From Prauserella halophila (GTDB lineage: Bacteria > Actinomycetota > Actinomycetes > Mycobacteriales > Pseudonocardiaceae), in assembly GCF_024171895.1 (NCBI RefSeq), contig NZ_JAMTCQ010000009.1:843318-907317 (forward strand): a DNA stretch of 64,000 bases, read 5' to 3'. The notes under the pieces are model-generated. The model was not told the DNA's origin. It saw only the letters and a list, made by a program, of their open reading frames with translations, and made no database searches. Shown here piece after piece: positions 32,555-41,217 of this stretch. Position 1 is the stretch's first letter, and each line of letters opens with the position of its first letter. Both the position numbers and the translations under genes were made by a program.

Positions 32555-33583
32555 ATGACCGTACGCACGGCCGTCATCGGTTTCGGACTCGCAGGCCGCG
32601 TCTTCCACGCACCGTTCGTGCATCACGACGACGCGTACTCGCTCGACTACATCCTCACGGGGAACGAGGAGCGCGCGCAGGAGGCGCGTGAGTCCTATCC
32701 CGGTGTGACGGTGCTGCCGGACCCGGCCGCGCTGTGGCAGCGGGCGTCCGAAGTGGACCTCGTGGTGATCGGGACGCCGCCGGCGACGCACGCCGATATC
32801 GCGGCGCAGGCGCTGGATGCGGGTGTGCACGTCGTTGTCGACAAGCCGTTCGCGACGACGAGCGAGCAGGGTCGCGCGCTGATCGAGCGTGCGCGCCGGG
32901 CCGGGCGGATCCTGACGGTGTATCAGAACCGGCGTTGGGACGGGGATTTCCTGACGCTGCGGGAACTCGTGGCCGCGGGTGAGCTGGGTGAGGTGCACAG
33001 TTTCGAGTCGCGGTTCGAGTGGTGGAAGCCCGAGGGCGGGCGCGGCTGGAAGGCGAGCGCGAGTGTCGCCGAGGGCGGCGGCATCCTGTTCGACCTGGGC
33101 ACGCATCTGATCGATCAGGCGGTGCAGTTGTTCGGGCCGGTCGAGGACCTGTGGGCCGACGTGATCACGCGGGGATCGGACGAGGCCGACGACGATTCGA
33201 TGGTCGTGCTGCGGCACGCGAGCGGCACCCGGTCGCGGCTGATCATGTCCGGGTTCGCCGCGTTGCCTGCGCCGCGGTTCCACGTGCTGGGTTCGCGTGG
33301 TGCGTTCACGATCTGGGGTCTGGACCCGCAGGAGGACGCGCTGCGCGGGGGAGCGAAGCCCGGTGACGCCGGGTTGGGTGTCCGTGACGAGGAGCAGTGG
33401 GCGACCGTCGGCACGCGCGGCGAGCCGCACCGCGTCGAACCCCGGCGCGGTGACTACGGCGGGTTCTATGCGCGGCTCGCGGAGGCCATCGCGGGCACCA
33501 CCGGTGAGGTGCCGGTCGATCCGAACGACGCGGTCGAGGTCCTCGAACTCGTCGAACGAGCCCACCGCTTCGCGGCTCGCTGA
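32555..33583 (+). CDS. Gfo/Idh/MocA family oxidoreductase
   Basis: The protein has 342 residues. The N-terminal Rossmann domain has IGFGLAGRVFHAPF, and the EKP-type motif appears as VDKPFAT with the conserved lysine. The second domain shows the family GGGILFDLGTHLIDQ strand and helix. Such enzymes oxidise or reduce sugars, inositols or related compounds with NAD(P). AAGGTGGGG lies just upstream of the ATG. The gene has no linked partners, so its substrate is not deducible. The RVFHAPF motif is seen in YvaA/YdgJ-type scyllo-inositol dehydrogenases. Confidence 0.85.
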   Translation: MTVRTAVIGFGLAGRVFHAPFVHHDDAYSLDYILTGNEERAQEARESYPGVTVLPDPAALWQRASEVDLVVIGTPPATHADIAAQALDAGVHVVVDKPFATTSEQGRALIERARRAGRILTVYQNRRWDGDFLTLRELVAAGELGEVHSFESRFEWWKPEGGRGWKASASVAEGGGILFDLGTHLIDQAVQLFGPVEDLWADVITRGSDEADDDSMVVLRHASGTRSRLIMSGFAALPAPRFHVLGSRGAFTIWGLDPQEDALRGGAKPGDAGLGVRDEEQWATVGTRGEPHRVEPRRGDYGGFYARLAEAIAGTTGEVPVDPNDAVEVLELVERAHRFAAR

Positions 33584-33621
33584 CCCGCGCGGGTCCGGCC
33601 CGATTACGTTTCCAGGAGCTT

Positions 33622-33674
33622 GATTACAGCCACTGCCAGCAATACCCACCGAGGGAGTGACACTCCTCGGGTAT
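33622..33674. promoter_or_regulatory. Control region of the TRAP/CoA-transferase operon
   Basis: The region holds GATTACAGCCACTGCC (33622-33637) and an imperfect palindrome from ATACCC (33642) to GGGTAT (33674) with CCGAGG/CCTCGG and AGTG/CACT arms. A very similar GATTACGCCATTGCC followed by GGGTATC lies in the LysR-CaiB intergenic region (39944-39965), so both may be bound by the same LysR regulator. Confidence 0.4.
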
Positions 33675-33762
33675 CAATCGCTCCGACAAGAAGTATTGGC
33701 GTCGAGCGCGTGCCGTCCATCACCGTTGCCGGTGGTGCTTCTCCCAACGACGGGACGAATGG

Positions 33763-34893
33763 ATGGACACTCGACGTCACACGCCGGCCGCGCTCGTGGC
33801 CGCCGCCCTGCTCGCTCTCTCCGGCTGCGCAGGGGGTGAGGATCCGGCGCGCAGCGAGACCCCGCTCGACGTGGTGGCCCTGTCCACCTACGGCACGGGC
33901 ACGGCGACGTTCGCCGACGTGGCGGCCGTCGCGGACGCCGTCACCGCGGAAGCGGGAACCCGGTTCCGGATCATCACCTCCGGCACGGCGATCGGCCGGA
34001 TGCTGCCGCTGAAGGACGGCCAGACCCAGTTCGCCCGTACCGGCGACGAGTACATCTTCGGCTTCCGTGCCGAGCACGAGTTCGCCGACGAGGACTGGGG
34101 CCCGCAGCCGACCCGGGTGGTCTGGGCCCCGACCGCGCCGCACAGCTGGATGGCCAGGGACGGTTCCGGCGTACGTGAGGCGGCCGACCTCGAGGGCAAG
34201 CGGGTCCCGCGGATCACGGCCAACCCCTCGGTCAATCAGAAGACGAAGGCGATGCTCGCCAGTGCCGGGCTTACCTGGGACGATGTCCGTCCGGTCGACA
34301 TCGGGTACGGCGAGCAGCCGGACGCGCTCAAGGCGGGCAAGCTCGACGTGCTGTTCCAGCAGGTGTACGGCTCGTCCCTGGCGGAACTGGAATCGGCCAC
34401 CCCGGTGCACTGGCTCGAGTTCGACGCCGACGACCGGCGGACGCAGCGGGCCGTCGAGGAGAACGTGCCGTCGGTGGAGCTGCGGTCGTTCAGCGGTGCG
34501 CCGGGCCAGGAGGAAGGTGCAGCGGACACCGGTTTCTGGTATGCGGTGCCGATCATCACCTACGCCGACACCTCCGGCGTGGTCGCCTCGCAGCTCGCGA
34601 GATCCATTGTGGACAGTTACGACACCTACCGGGACGCGACCTCGACCACCGACCTGTGGTCGACCGACGACGCGATGATCGCGCCGGTCGAGGTGCCGTT
34701 CCATCCCGGGCTGATCACGGTCCTGAAACAGGAGGGCGTGTGGACCGCCGAAGCTCAGGAGCGGCAGGAGGAGCTGCTGGCGCAGGAGAAACAGCTCCGC
34801 CGCGGCTGGCAGCAGGTGACGGGGTCGGAGAACCTCCGCCGCGACTGGGCGGCCTGGAAGCAGCAGCATCTCGAGGAGGCCGGCGATGCGTGA
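33763..34893 (+). CDS. TAXI family TRAP transporter solute-binding lipoprotein
   Basis: The protein has 376 residues. A signal peptide ends in the lipobox LSGC (Cys22), so the protein is anchored on the outside of the membrane. The mature part follows the TAXI pattern: an ALSTYGTGTATFADVAAVAD strand-helix, TSGTAIGRMLPL and a late VPFHPGLITVL. TAXI proteins bind organic acids such as glutamate or aromatic or aliphatic carboxylates. The stop overlaps the permease start by 8 nt, so the two form one transporter. Confidence 0.85.
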   Translation: MDTRRHTPAALVAAALLALSGCAGGEDPARSETPLDVVALSTYGTGTATFADVAAVADAVTAEAGTRFRIITSGTAIGRMLPLKDGQTQFARTGDEYIFGFRAEHEFADEDWGPQPTRVVWAPTAPHSWMARDGSGVREAADLEGKRVPRITANPSVNQKTKAMLASAGLTWDDVRPVDIGYGEQPDALKAGKLDVLFQQVYGSSLAELESATPVHWLEFDADDRRTQRAVEENVPSVELRSFSGAPGQEEGAADTGFWYAVPIITYADTSGVVASQLARSIVDSYDTYRDATSTTDLWSTDDAMIAPVEVPFHPGLITVLKQEGVWTAEAQERQEELLAQEKQLRRGWQQVTGSENLRRDWAAWKQQHLEEAGDA

Positions 34894-37090
34894 CGCGACC
34901 GACGACGACCGGGCCGTAGACCACGGCGTTCCGCCCGACACCCCGCCCGACACCCCGGCCGCTGACGACGGCGCGCCCGACGATCACGGTGCGGCGCCGG
35001 CGTCCGGCACGCCGGAGACCGCGCGGCTGGCCGGCGGGCAGTGGTTCTGGGCTGCGGTGGCCGTGACGATGACCGTCACCGGGGTGCTGATCGTGCTCAA
35101 CCAGGTCTTCTTCTGGAACCCCGGCGGTTTCACGCTGCTGCTGAACGCGTTCCTGTACGTCGTACTGGCGTGTTTCCTGTCGCAGGTCTTCATCCTCGTC
35201 CGGGCACGCAGGTCCACCGAGCGGCCCCGGTTCTCGGTGCCCTGGTACGACGCCGTCCTCGCCGCGATCTGTGTCGCGACCAACCTGTACTTCGCGGTGC
35301 ACGCCGAGCAGATCTCGCTGGAGGGCTGGGACTACGCCGCTCCGCCGCCGGCCGTGGTCGGGTCGTTCGTGCTGTGGCTGCTGGTGCTGGAGGCGCTGCG
35401 GCGCACGGCGGGCCTCGTCGTCACGATCATCGCGGGTGCGTTCTCGCTGTATCCGCTGATCGCGGAGCAGATGCCGATCGGGTTCCTGCAGGGCGTGCCG
35501 TTCCCGATCGAGCGCGCGGCGACGGTCCACGCGCTGGGGCCGGATTCGATCCTCGGACTGCCGCTGCAGACCGCGGGGGCGATCCTGATCGGGTTCCTGG
35601 TGTTCGGTGTCGTGCTGCAGCGCACCGGCGGCGCGGAGTTCTTCATCGACCTCGCGCGCAGCGTGTTCGGCCACGCCCGCGGCGGCTCCGCCAAGGTCGC
35701 GGTCACGAGCTCCGCGTCGATGGGCATGATGAGCGGTTCGGCGGTGTCCAATGTGCTCACCACCGGCCCGATGACGATTCCCGCGATGAAGCGGGCGGGC
35801 TATCCCGGCACGTACGCGGCCGGTATCGAGGCGACCGCGGCCACCGGCGGATCGATCACCCCGCCCATCATGGGCACGGCGGCGTTCCTGATGGTCTCGT
35901 TCCTCGGCGTTCCGTACTCCGAGGTGGCGCTGGCTGCGGCCGCGCCCGCGCTGCTGTACTACGTCGGCGTCTTCACCCAGATCGACGCCTACGCCGCCCG
36001 CACCGGTCTGCGCGGCGAACTGCGGTCCCGCCTGCCGAAAGCACTGACGACGCTGCGGACGGGCTGGCCGTACCTGCTGGCGCTCGGTGTGCTGATTCTG
36101 CTGCTGGTGTGGCGGCGCGACGAGGCGCAGGCGCCGTTCATGGCGGCGGCGCTGCTGCTGGCCATCGCCCTGGTGCGACCGCGGCGCAGGCTCGGCGCCC
36201 GCGGCCTGCTCGCCGTGGTCATCGACTCGGGACGGTCGATCGCCGAGATCGTCGGCATCATCGCGGGTGTCGGACTGATCGTCGGCGCGCTGTCGATGTC
36301 CGGTGCGTCGCTCTCGCTCGCCCGTGAACTCGTCGCGGCCGTCGGCGACAACGTGCTGCTGATCCTCATTGCCGGTGCGATCACGTGTTTCGTGCTGGGA
36401 ATGGGGATGACGGTGTCGGCCGTGTACGTCTTCCTCGCGATCGTGATGGCTCCCGCGCTCGTCGAACTCGGCGTGAACCCGGTCGCCGCGCACCTGTTCG
36501 TCATCTACTGGGCGGCGGCCTCGTACATCACGCCACCCGTCGCACTGGCGGCGTTCGCGGCGGCCGGCATCGCCCGGACGTCACCGATGGCCACGGCCGT
36601 CACCGCAATGCGGCTGGGTGCGGCGAAGTACATCGTGCCGTTCTGTTTCGCACTCAACCCGGCGCTGGTCGCCCAGGACGACGTCGGCTCGGTGCTGCAG
36701 GCCGTCGGACTGGCGATCGTCGGTGTCTTCGCGATGGGCGCCGCGTTCGAGGGGTACGCACCGCTGGTCGAGGTCCGGCTGCCCGGATGGGCACGCGTCG
36801 TGGCGCTCGTCGCCGGGGTCGCACTGCTGCTGCCGGAGACCGTGTCGTCGCTGACGGGGCTGCTCGTCATGGTCGTGCTGTTCGGTGCGCTCCGGGTGCT
36901 CCGCGGGCGCGAGGCGCGTGCGGACCAGCGACCTGCGGACGAGCAGCCACCCGACGAGCAGCCACCCGACGAGCAGCCACCGAACGGACGGGACCGCGAC
37001 GAGGAACCACCCGACGAGCAGGCACCGGATGACCGGGACGGGACGACTCCCGGCGTTCGGCAGGACGGCGACCCGGAGGTGCGCGCGTGA
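34886..37090 (+). CDS. TRAP transporter fused permease (4TM-12TM)
   Basis: The protein has 734 residues. After a disordered Asp/Pro-rich N-terminus of about 50 residues come the small DctQ-like helices and then the large DctM-like unit with SSASMGMMSGSAVSNVLTTG and TGGSITPPIMGTAAF, the usual TAXI-type fused permease. The C-terminal 50 residues are hydrophilic and contain a tandem repeat (DEQPP). It uses an ion gradient to take up the acid bound by the TAXI protein. Its stop overlaps the CoA-transferase A start by four bases, a link between uptake and activation. Confidence 0.9.
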   Translation: MRDATDDDRAVDHGVPPDTPPDTPAADDGAPDDHGAAPASGTPETARLAGGQWFWAAVAVTMTVTGVLIVLNQVFFWNPGGFTLLLNAFLYVVLACFLSQVFILVRARRSTERPRFSVPWYDAVLAAICVATNLYFAVHAEQISLEGWDYAAPPPAVVGSFVLWLLVLEALRRTAGLVVTIIAGAFSLYPLIAEQMPIGFLQGVPFPIERAATVHALGPDSILGLPLQTAGAILIGFLVFGVVLQRTGGAEFFIDLARSVFGHARGGSAKVAVTSSASMGMMSGSAVSNVLTTGPMTIPAMKRAGYPGTYAAGIEATAATGGSITPPIMGTAAFLMVSFLGVPYSEVALAAAAPALLYYVGVFTQIDAYAARTGLRGELRSRLPKALTTLRTGWPYLLALGVLILLLVWRRDEAQAPFMAAALLLAIALVRPRRRLGARGLLAVVIDSGRSIAEIVGIIAGVGLIVGALSMSGASLSLARELVAAVGDNVLLILIAGAITCFVLGMGMTVSAVYVFLAIVMAPALVELGVNPVAAHLFVIYWAAASYITPPVALAAFAAAGIARTSPMATAVTAMRLGAAKYIVPFCFALNPALVAQDDVGSVLQAVGLAIVGVFAMGAAFEGYAPLVEVRLPGWARVVALVAGVALLLPETVSSLTGLLVMVVLFGALRVLRGREARADQRPADEQPPDEQPPDEQPPNGRDRDEEPPDEQAPDDRDGTTPGVRQDGDPEVRA
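36938..36982. repeat. 15-bp in-frame tandem repeat in the TRAP permease tail
   Basis: Three copies of GACGAGCAGCCACCC (the last with one change) encode DEQPP units in the cytoplasmic tail. Confidence 0.8.
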
Positions 37091-38010
37091 CGGGATCGAA
37101 GGTGACGACGCTGGCCGAGGCCGTCACCGCACACGTGCGCGACGGGATGACCGTGGCGCTGGAGGGGTTCGGGCACCTGATCCCGTTCGCGGCAGGGCAC
37201 GAGATCATCCGGCAGCGCAGACGGGATCTGACGGTGTGCCGGATGACGCCGGACATCCTCACCGACCAGCTCCTGGTCGCAGGCTGTGTGAGCAGGCTCG
37301 TCGCGTCGTTCTTCGCCAGCGGTTCGGCAGGCTCGCTGTACGAGATCCGGCGCCGGGTCGAACAGCACGACCCCGCTCCGCTGGAGACGGAGGAGTACTC
37401 GCACTACGGCATGTACTGCCGGTACGAGGCGGGCGCGAAACGACTGCCGTTCCAGCCACTGTTGTCCTATGTGGGCAGTGACCTGCCCGCGCTCAACCCC
37501 CGGATCCGGTCGGTGGAGAGCCCGTACGGCGAGGGCAGGGTGTACGTCGTACCACCGCTCAACCCCGACGTGACGATCGTGCACGCCCAGCGGGCGGACG
37601 CGAGCGGCAACACGCAGCTGTGGGGCATCACCGGGGCGCAAGCACCCGCGGCGTACGCCGCCTCGGCCGTGATCGTGACGGTCGAGGAGGTCGTCGCGCC
37701 GGAGGTGGTGCGCGCGGATCCGAACCGCACCCTGATCCCCGCACACGCGGTGGACGCGGTGGTCGAGGTGCCGGGCGGCGCGCATCCGTCGTACGCGCAG
37801 GGCTGTTACGACCGGGACAGCGCCTTCTACCGGGAGTGGACGCCGATCAGCCGGGACAGGGAGTCGGCGCTCGCCTGGATCGACGAGTGGATCCACGGCA
37901 CGGCCGACCACGCGGGCTATCTCGCCAAGCTCGGCGAGCAGCGCTGGGACGGCCTGGGGGTCGCGCCGGCCCCGTCCGGTTCGGTCTCGTACGGCAGGAG
38001 GAAGCAATGA
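37087..38010 (+). CDS. CoA-transferase subunit A (family I)
   Basis: The protein has 307 residues. The N-terminal glycine-rich motif appears as ALEGFGHLIPFAAGHEIIRQ, and QRADASGNTQLWGITG is the usual late CoA-transferase alpha motif. The gene pair resembles the glutaconate, 3-oxoacid or IpdAB type of enzyme. GTG 37087 overlaps the permease stop and the stop overlaps the subunit B start (ATGA). It should transfer CoA to the imported acid. Confidence 0.85.
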   Translation: MTGSKVTTLAEAVTAHVRDGMTVALEGFGHLIPFAAGHEIIRQRRRDLTVCRMTPDILTDQLLVAGCVSRLVASFFASGSAGSLYEIRRRVEQHDPAPLETEEYSHYGMYCRYEAGAKRLPFQPLLSYVGSDLPALNPRIRSVESPYGEGRVYVVPPLNPDVTIVHAQRADASGNTQLWGITGAQAPAAYAASAVIVTVEEVVAPEVVRADPNRTLIPAHAVDAVVEVPGGAHPSYAQGCYDRDSAFYREWTPISRDRESALAWIDEWIHGTADHAGYLAKLGEQRWDGLGVAPAPSGSVSYGRRKQ

Positions 38011-38858
38011 CGGCGGACTCACCGGGGCAGGGTGGTCGATCGTCCACTGCGGACGCCGAATTCACGGAAGGATACACTGTGGACACGGCCGACGTTCCGC
38101 CGCACAGTGCGGAATTCCTCGCCACGGTCGCCGCGCGCGAACTCGCGGGGTGCCGCCGGGTCTTCGCCGGGGTGGGCCTGCCGACGCTGGCGGTCGACCT
38201 CGCCACCCGCACCGTCAACCCCGGTGTGGAACTCGTCTACGAGTCCGGCGTCGTCGGTGCGCATCCGGAGGCGATGGCCGAGGGGATCGCGGACTCCGTA
38301 CTGGTGTCGGGATCCGAGGCGATGCTGAGCATGGACGCACTGTTCGGCTACGTGCTGCAGGGCGGGTACGTCGACGTCGGATTCCTCGGCGCCGCGCAGG
38401 TCGACCGGATCGGCAACATCAACACGTCCGTGATCGGCGACTGGCAGCGGCCGAAGGTGCGGCTGCCCGGTTCGGGCGGGGCGAGCGACATCATCGCCTC
38501 CGCTCGCGAGATCGTGGTCGTGCTGCGCCGGCACGACCTGTACGCGCTGCCTGCGGAGGTGGACTTCTGCACCTCGCCGAGCCCGGCCCGCGCGGGGCGG
38601 CAGGAGGGGTTCCGTCAGCCGCCGGGTGCCGGGGTCGCCACGGTCATCACGCCGCTCGGCATCCTGCGCAGGCCGGACCGCCACGGTGAACTGGAGCTCG
38701 CGGCGGTCCATCCCGGTGTCTCGGTGGCCGAGGCGACCGAGAACACGGGCTGGGACCTGCGGGTGCGCGGTGACGTGACCGTAACGCCGAGGCCCCGCAC
38801 CGAGGACGTCCGCCTGCTGCGGGAGGAGATCGACACGGTGCGGCTGTACCTGCGGTGA
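38007..38858 (+). CDS. CoA-transferase subunit B (family I)
   Basis: The protein has 283 residues. The catalytic glutamate is in LVYESGVVGAHPE (Glu79), the motif of beta subunits, and GGYVDVGFLGAAQVDRIGNINTS (read in two parts) follows as in IpdB/GctB. A 30-residue hydrophilic extension precedes the domain. The gene is coupled to subunit A by ATGA. Right behind the stop, the last 17 bases including TGA are repeated (38864-38880). Confidence 0.85.
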   Translation: MTADSPGQGGRSSTADAEFTEGYTVDTADVPPHSAEFLATVAARELAGCRRVFAGVGLPTLAVDLATRTVNPGVELVYESGVVGAHPEAMAEGIADSVLVSGSEAMLSMDALFGYVLQGGYVDVGFLGAAQVDRIGNINTSVIGDWQRPKVRLPGSGGASDIIASAREIVVVLRRHDLYALPAEVDFCTSPSPARAGRQEGFRQPPGAGVATVITPLGILRRPDRHGELELAAVHPGVSVAEATENTGWDLRVRGDVTVTPRPRTEDVRLLREEIDTVRLYLR

Positions 38859-38880
38859 AAGGTGGCTGTACCTACGGTGA
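38842..38880. repeat. Direct repeat copying the stop codon of CoA-transferase B
   Basis: GGCTGTACCTGCGGTGA (38842-38858, the gene end) recurs as GGCTGTACCTACGGTGA (38864-38880) with one mismatch and a 22-bp period. Confidence 0.8.
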
Positions 38881-38937
38881 GTGCCTGTGACCCGGCGCTG
38901 CGGCGACGGCGTGCGGACCGCGGTCGGTGGCCACGGA

Positions 38938-39846
38938 TCACAGCCCGGCGTAGCCGCCGGGCGTGGGCAGCGCGAGTTCGGACAGTTCGAGGACGCGGTC
39001 GACGGCCGGTGTGGTCTCGGTACGCCAGATCAGGCGGGCCAGCGCTTCCTCCCTGCCGCCTTCGAGCGGGATGACCGACAGCCCGGTGGTGATGACGTTC
39101 CGGAACGCCGTGTCGACGGTCATCGTCAGTCCCACGCCGGCGGCGACGAGTGCCATGAGCGTCCAGGTGTCGGGTCCGTGCTGGACGATGCGCGGCGTGA
39201 ATCCGGCCTGTTCGGCCTTGCGGATCGCGGTGTCGCGCAGCGACGAGCCGGTCGCGGCCTCGAGGAACACCCACGCCTCGTCGGACAGTTCGTCCATGCC
39301 GACCGAGTCGCGTCCCGCCAGCGGGTGCGATTCGGGAACGACGACGACGTAGTGGTCGACGCGGACGACGCGGGAGCGCATGCCGGGCGGTGTGGAGTCC
39401 CAGCGCACGATCGCCATGTCGAGGGTGCCGTCGGCGAGCTGGCCGATCGCGTCGGTGCCGTAGGTCGTGCTGCTCAGCGCCAATTCGATGCCCGGCTGGT
39501 CCTGCCGGACGCGCTGGGCGAGCGCGCTGATCAGCGGGTGCGACGACGGGCCCGCGAAGCCGATCGAGGCCGTGCCGACCGTTCCCTCTCCCGCGTGTGC
39601 GACCGCCCGTTCGGCGGCGTCGAAGGCGCTGACGATGTTGTGGGCGGCGGGCACGAGCGCCTCGCCCTGCGGGGTCAGGCTGACTCGGCGGGTGGTGCGG
39701 TCGAACAGCGGTGAGCCGAGGTGGCGTTCGAGCTGCTGGATGGTGCGGCTCAGTGGTGGCTGGGCGATGTGCAGTCGGGCGGCGGCCCTGCCGAAGTGCA
39801 GTTCCTCGGCGACGGCGAGGAAGGCCTTGACGTGGTGGAGGTCCAT
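38938..39846 (-). CDS. LysR family regulator
   Basis: The protein has 302 residues. The N-terminal helix-turn-helix is the LysR type (MDLHHVKAFLAVAEELHFGR, with IAQPPLSRTIQQLE), followed by a substrate-binding domain with GFAGPSSHPLISALAQ and VVPESHPLAGRD. AGGAG lies about eight bases before the ATG. It lies between the CoA-transferase operon and the divergent CaiB gene, and probably activates the acid utilisation genes on both sides. Confidence 0.9.
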   Translation of the reverse strand: MDLHHVKAFLAVAEELHFGRAAARLHIAQPPLSRTIQQLERHLGSPLFDRTTRRVSLTPQGEALVPAAHNIVSAFDAAERAVAHAGEGTVGTASIGFAGPSSHPLISALAQRVRQDQPGIELALSSTTYGTDAIGQLADGTLDMAIVRWDSTPPGMRSRVVRVDHYVVVVPESHPLAGRDSVGMDELSDEAWVFLEAATGSSLRDTAIRKAEQAGFTPRIVQHGPDTWTLMALVAAGVGLTMTVDTAFRNVITTGLSVIPLEGGREEALARLIWRTETTPAVDRVLELSELALPTPGGYAGL

Positions 39847-39953
39847 CCGGTGTCTCCTGGCTCGGGCGTACCGGCGGTCACCGGCGACCGCCGGTGTGCG
39901 TGGGCGCAGGCCATTGATGCGTGCACTCGATGGATACCATACCGATTACGCCA

Positions 39954-39982
39954 TTGCCGGGTATCGGTCCCGTTGGCAGGAT
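39954..39982 (+). promoter_or_regulatory. CaiB promoter, LysR-activated type
   Basis: TTGCCG (39954-39959) and CAGGAT (39977-39982) are 17 bp apart and the ATG follows six bases later, so a leaderless transcript from a weak promoter is predicted. ATACC and GGGTAT boxes (39934-39965) surround the -35 element, consistent with activation by LysR. Confidence 0.4.
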
Positions 39983-39988
39983 CGGGGC

Positions 39989-41197
39989 ATGGTCGACACC
40001 GACGCCGACTCGTCTCCGGCGCTGCCGCTCGAAGGAATCCGAGTGGTCGCGCTGGAGCAGGCCGTTGCGGCGCCACTGGCCACCCGGCATCTCGCCGAGC
40101 TGGGCGCCGAGGTGATCAAGGTCGAGCGGGTCGGCGAGGGCGACTTCGCCAGGGCCTACGACGACACGGTCGGTGGCGTCGCCTCCCACTTCGTATGGCT
40201 GAGCCGAGGGAAGAAGTCCCTCGCGCTCGACGTCAAATCCGAACGGGGCGGCACGCTGCTGGCAGAGCTGCTGGACACCGCCGACGTCTTCGTGCAGAAC
40301 CTGGCACCCGGCGCCGCCGCCCGGCTCGGCCTCGATTCCGAGTCGCTGCGGGGCCGCGACCCGCGCCTGGTGACCGTGGACCTCAGCGGGTACGGCGAGG
40401 GCGGTCCGCAGGCCGGCCGCAAGGCCTACGACATGCTCGTGCAGGCCGAGAGCGGGCTGGTGTCGATCACCGGGACGCCCGAACAGGCCACCAAGACCGG
40501 CATCCCCACCTCCGACATCGCGGCCGGCATGTACGTCCTCACGTCGGTGCTCAGTGCGCTGTTGCGGCGTGAGCGCACGGGCGAGGGCGCGAGCGTGGAC
40601 GTGTCGATGTTCGACGCCACCGCCGAATGGCTGGGACACCCCATGTACGTGGCGATGTACGCAGGCCGGCAGCTGCCGCGGTTGGGGCTCAGCCACGCCG
40701 CGATCGCGCCGTACGAGGCCTATCCGACCCGCGACGGTCAGGTGCTGATCGGCGTGCAGAACGACCGCGGGTGGGAGGCCCTGTGCCGCGAGGTCTTCGC
40801 CGACGACGAGCTCGCGGTGGACCCCCGGTTCGTGACGAACGTGCTGCGGGTCGAGCACCGCGGCGCGTGCGACGCGGAGGTCGGAGTGCGCACGGCGCGA
40901 TTCGATACGGCCACTCTGGAAGCGCGCCTCGCCGAGGCAGGAGTGGCAGCCGCACAGGTCAACGACATGGCGGGGCTCATCGCCCACCCGCAACTGTCCG
41001 AACGCGACCGCTGGCGCGAGGTGCACACCGAGAACGGCCCCGTGCGGGCACTGCTGCCGCCGATGACGTACCGCGACATCGAACTCGTCATGGGTGATGT
41101 TCCTGCCCTCGGCGCGCATACCGACGAGACGCTCACCGCCCTCGGCGTGCCGGCAGGGGAACTCGACGACCTGCGCGCCGACGGCGTGATTCAGTGA
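39989..41197 (+). CDS. CaiB/BaiF family CoA-transferase (family III)
   Basis: The protein has 402 residues. The catalytic aspartate lies in RKAYDMLVQAESG (Asp148), the N-terminal APLATRHLAELGAEVIKVE motif is typical, and the C-terminal small domain is complete. Family III enzymes transfer CoA between acids such as succinate, mesaconate or carnitine. It is translationally coupled to the acyl-CoA dehydrogenase gene that follows, so the CoA ester made here is probably dehydrogenated next. Confidence 0.9.
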   Translation: MVDTDADSSPALPLEGIRVVALEQAVAAPLATRHLAELGAEVIKVERVGEGDFARAYDDTVGGVASHFVWLSRGKKSLALDVKSERGGTLLAELLDTADVFVQNLAPGAAARLGLDSESLRGRDPRLVTVDLSGYGEGGPQAGRKAYDMLVQAESGLVSITGTPEQATKTGIPTSDIAAGMYVLTSVLSALLRRERTGEGASVDVSMFDATAEWLGHPMYVAMYAGRQLPRLGLSHAAIAPYEAYPTRDGQVLIGVQNDRGWEALCREVFADDELAVDPRFVTNVLRVEHRGACDAEVGVRTARFDTATLEARLAEAGVAAAQVNDMAGLIAHPQLSERDRWREVHTENGPVRALLPPMTYRDIELVMGDVPALGAHTDETLTALGVPAGELDDLRADGVIQ

Positions 41198-41217
41198 CCG
41201 ACAGGAAGGCCACCGCC

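Noticed and set aside
32322-32558. 78-codon frame overlapping the oxidoreductase start by four bases
   Set aside because: Its composition comes from GC-rich and degenerate repeat sequence, and the oxidoreductase has its own ribosome-binding site.
41194-41196. GTG as start of the acyl-CoA dehydrogenase
   Set aside because: It overlaps the CaiB stop neatly, but the AGGAAGG site fits ATG 41218. Both remain possible.
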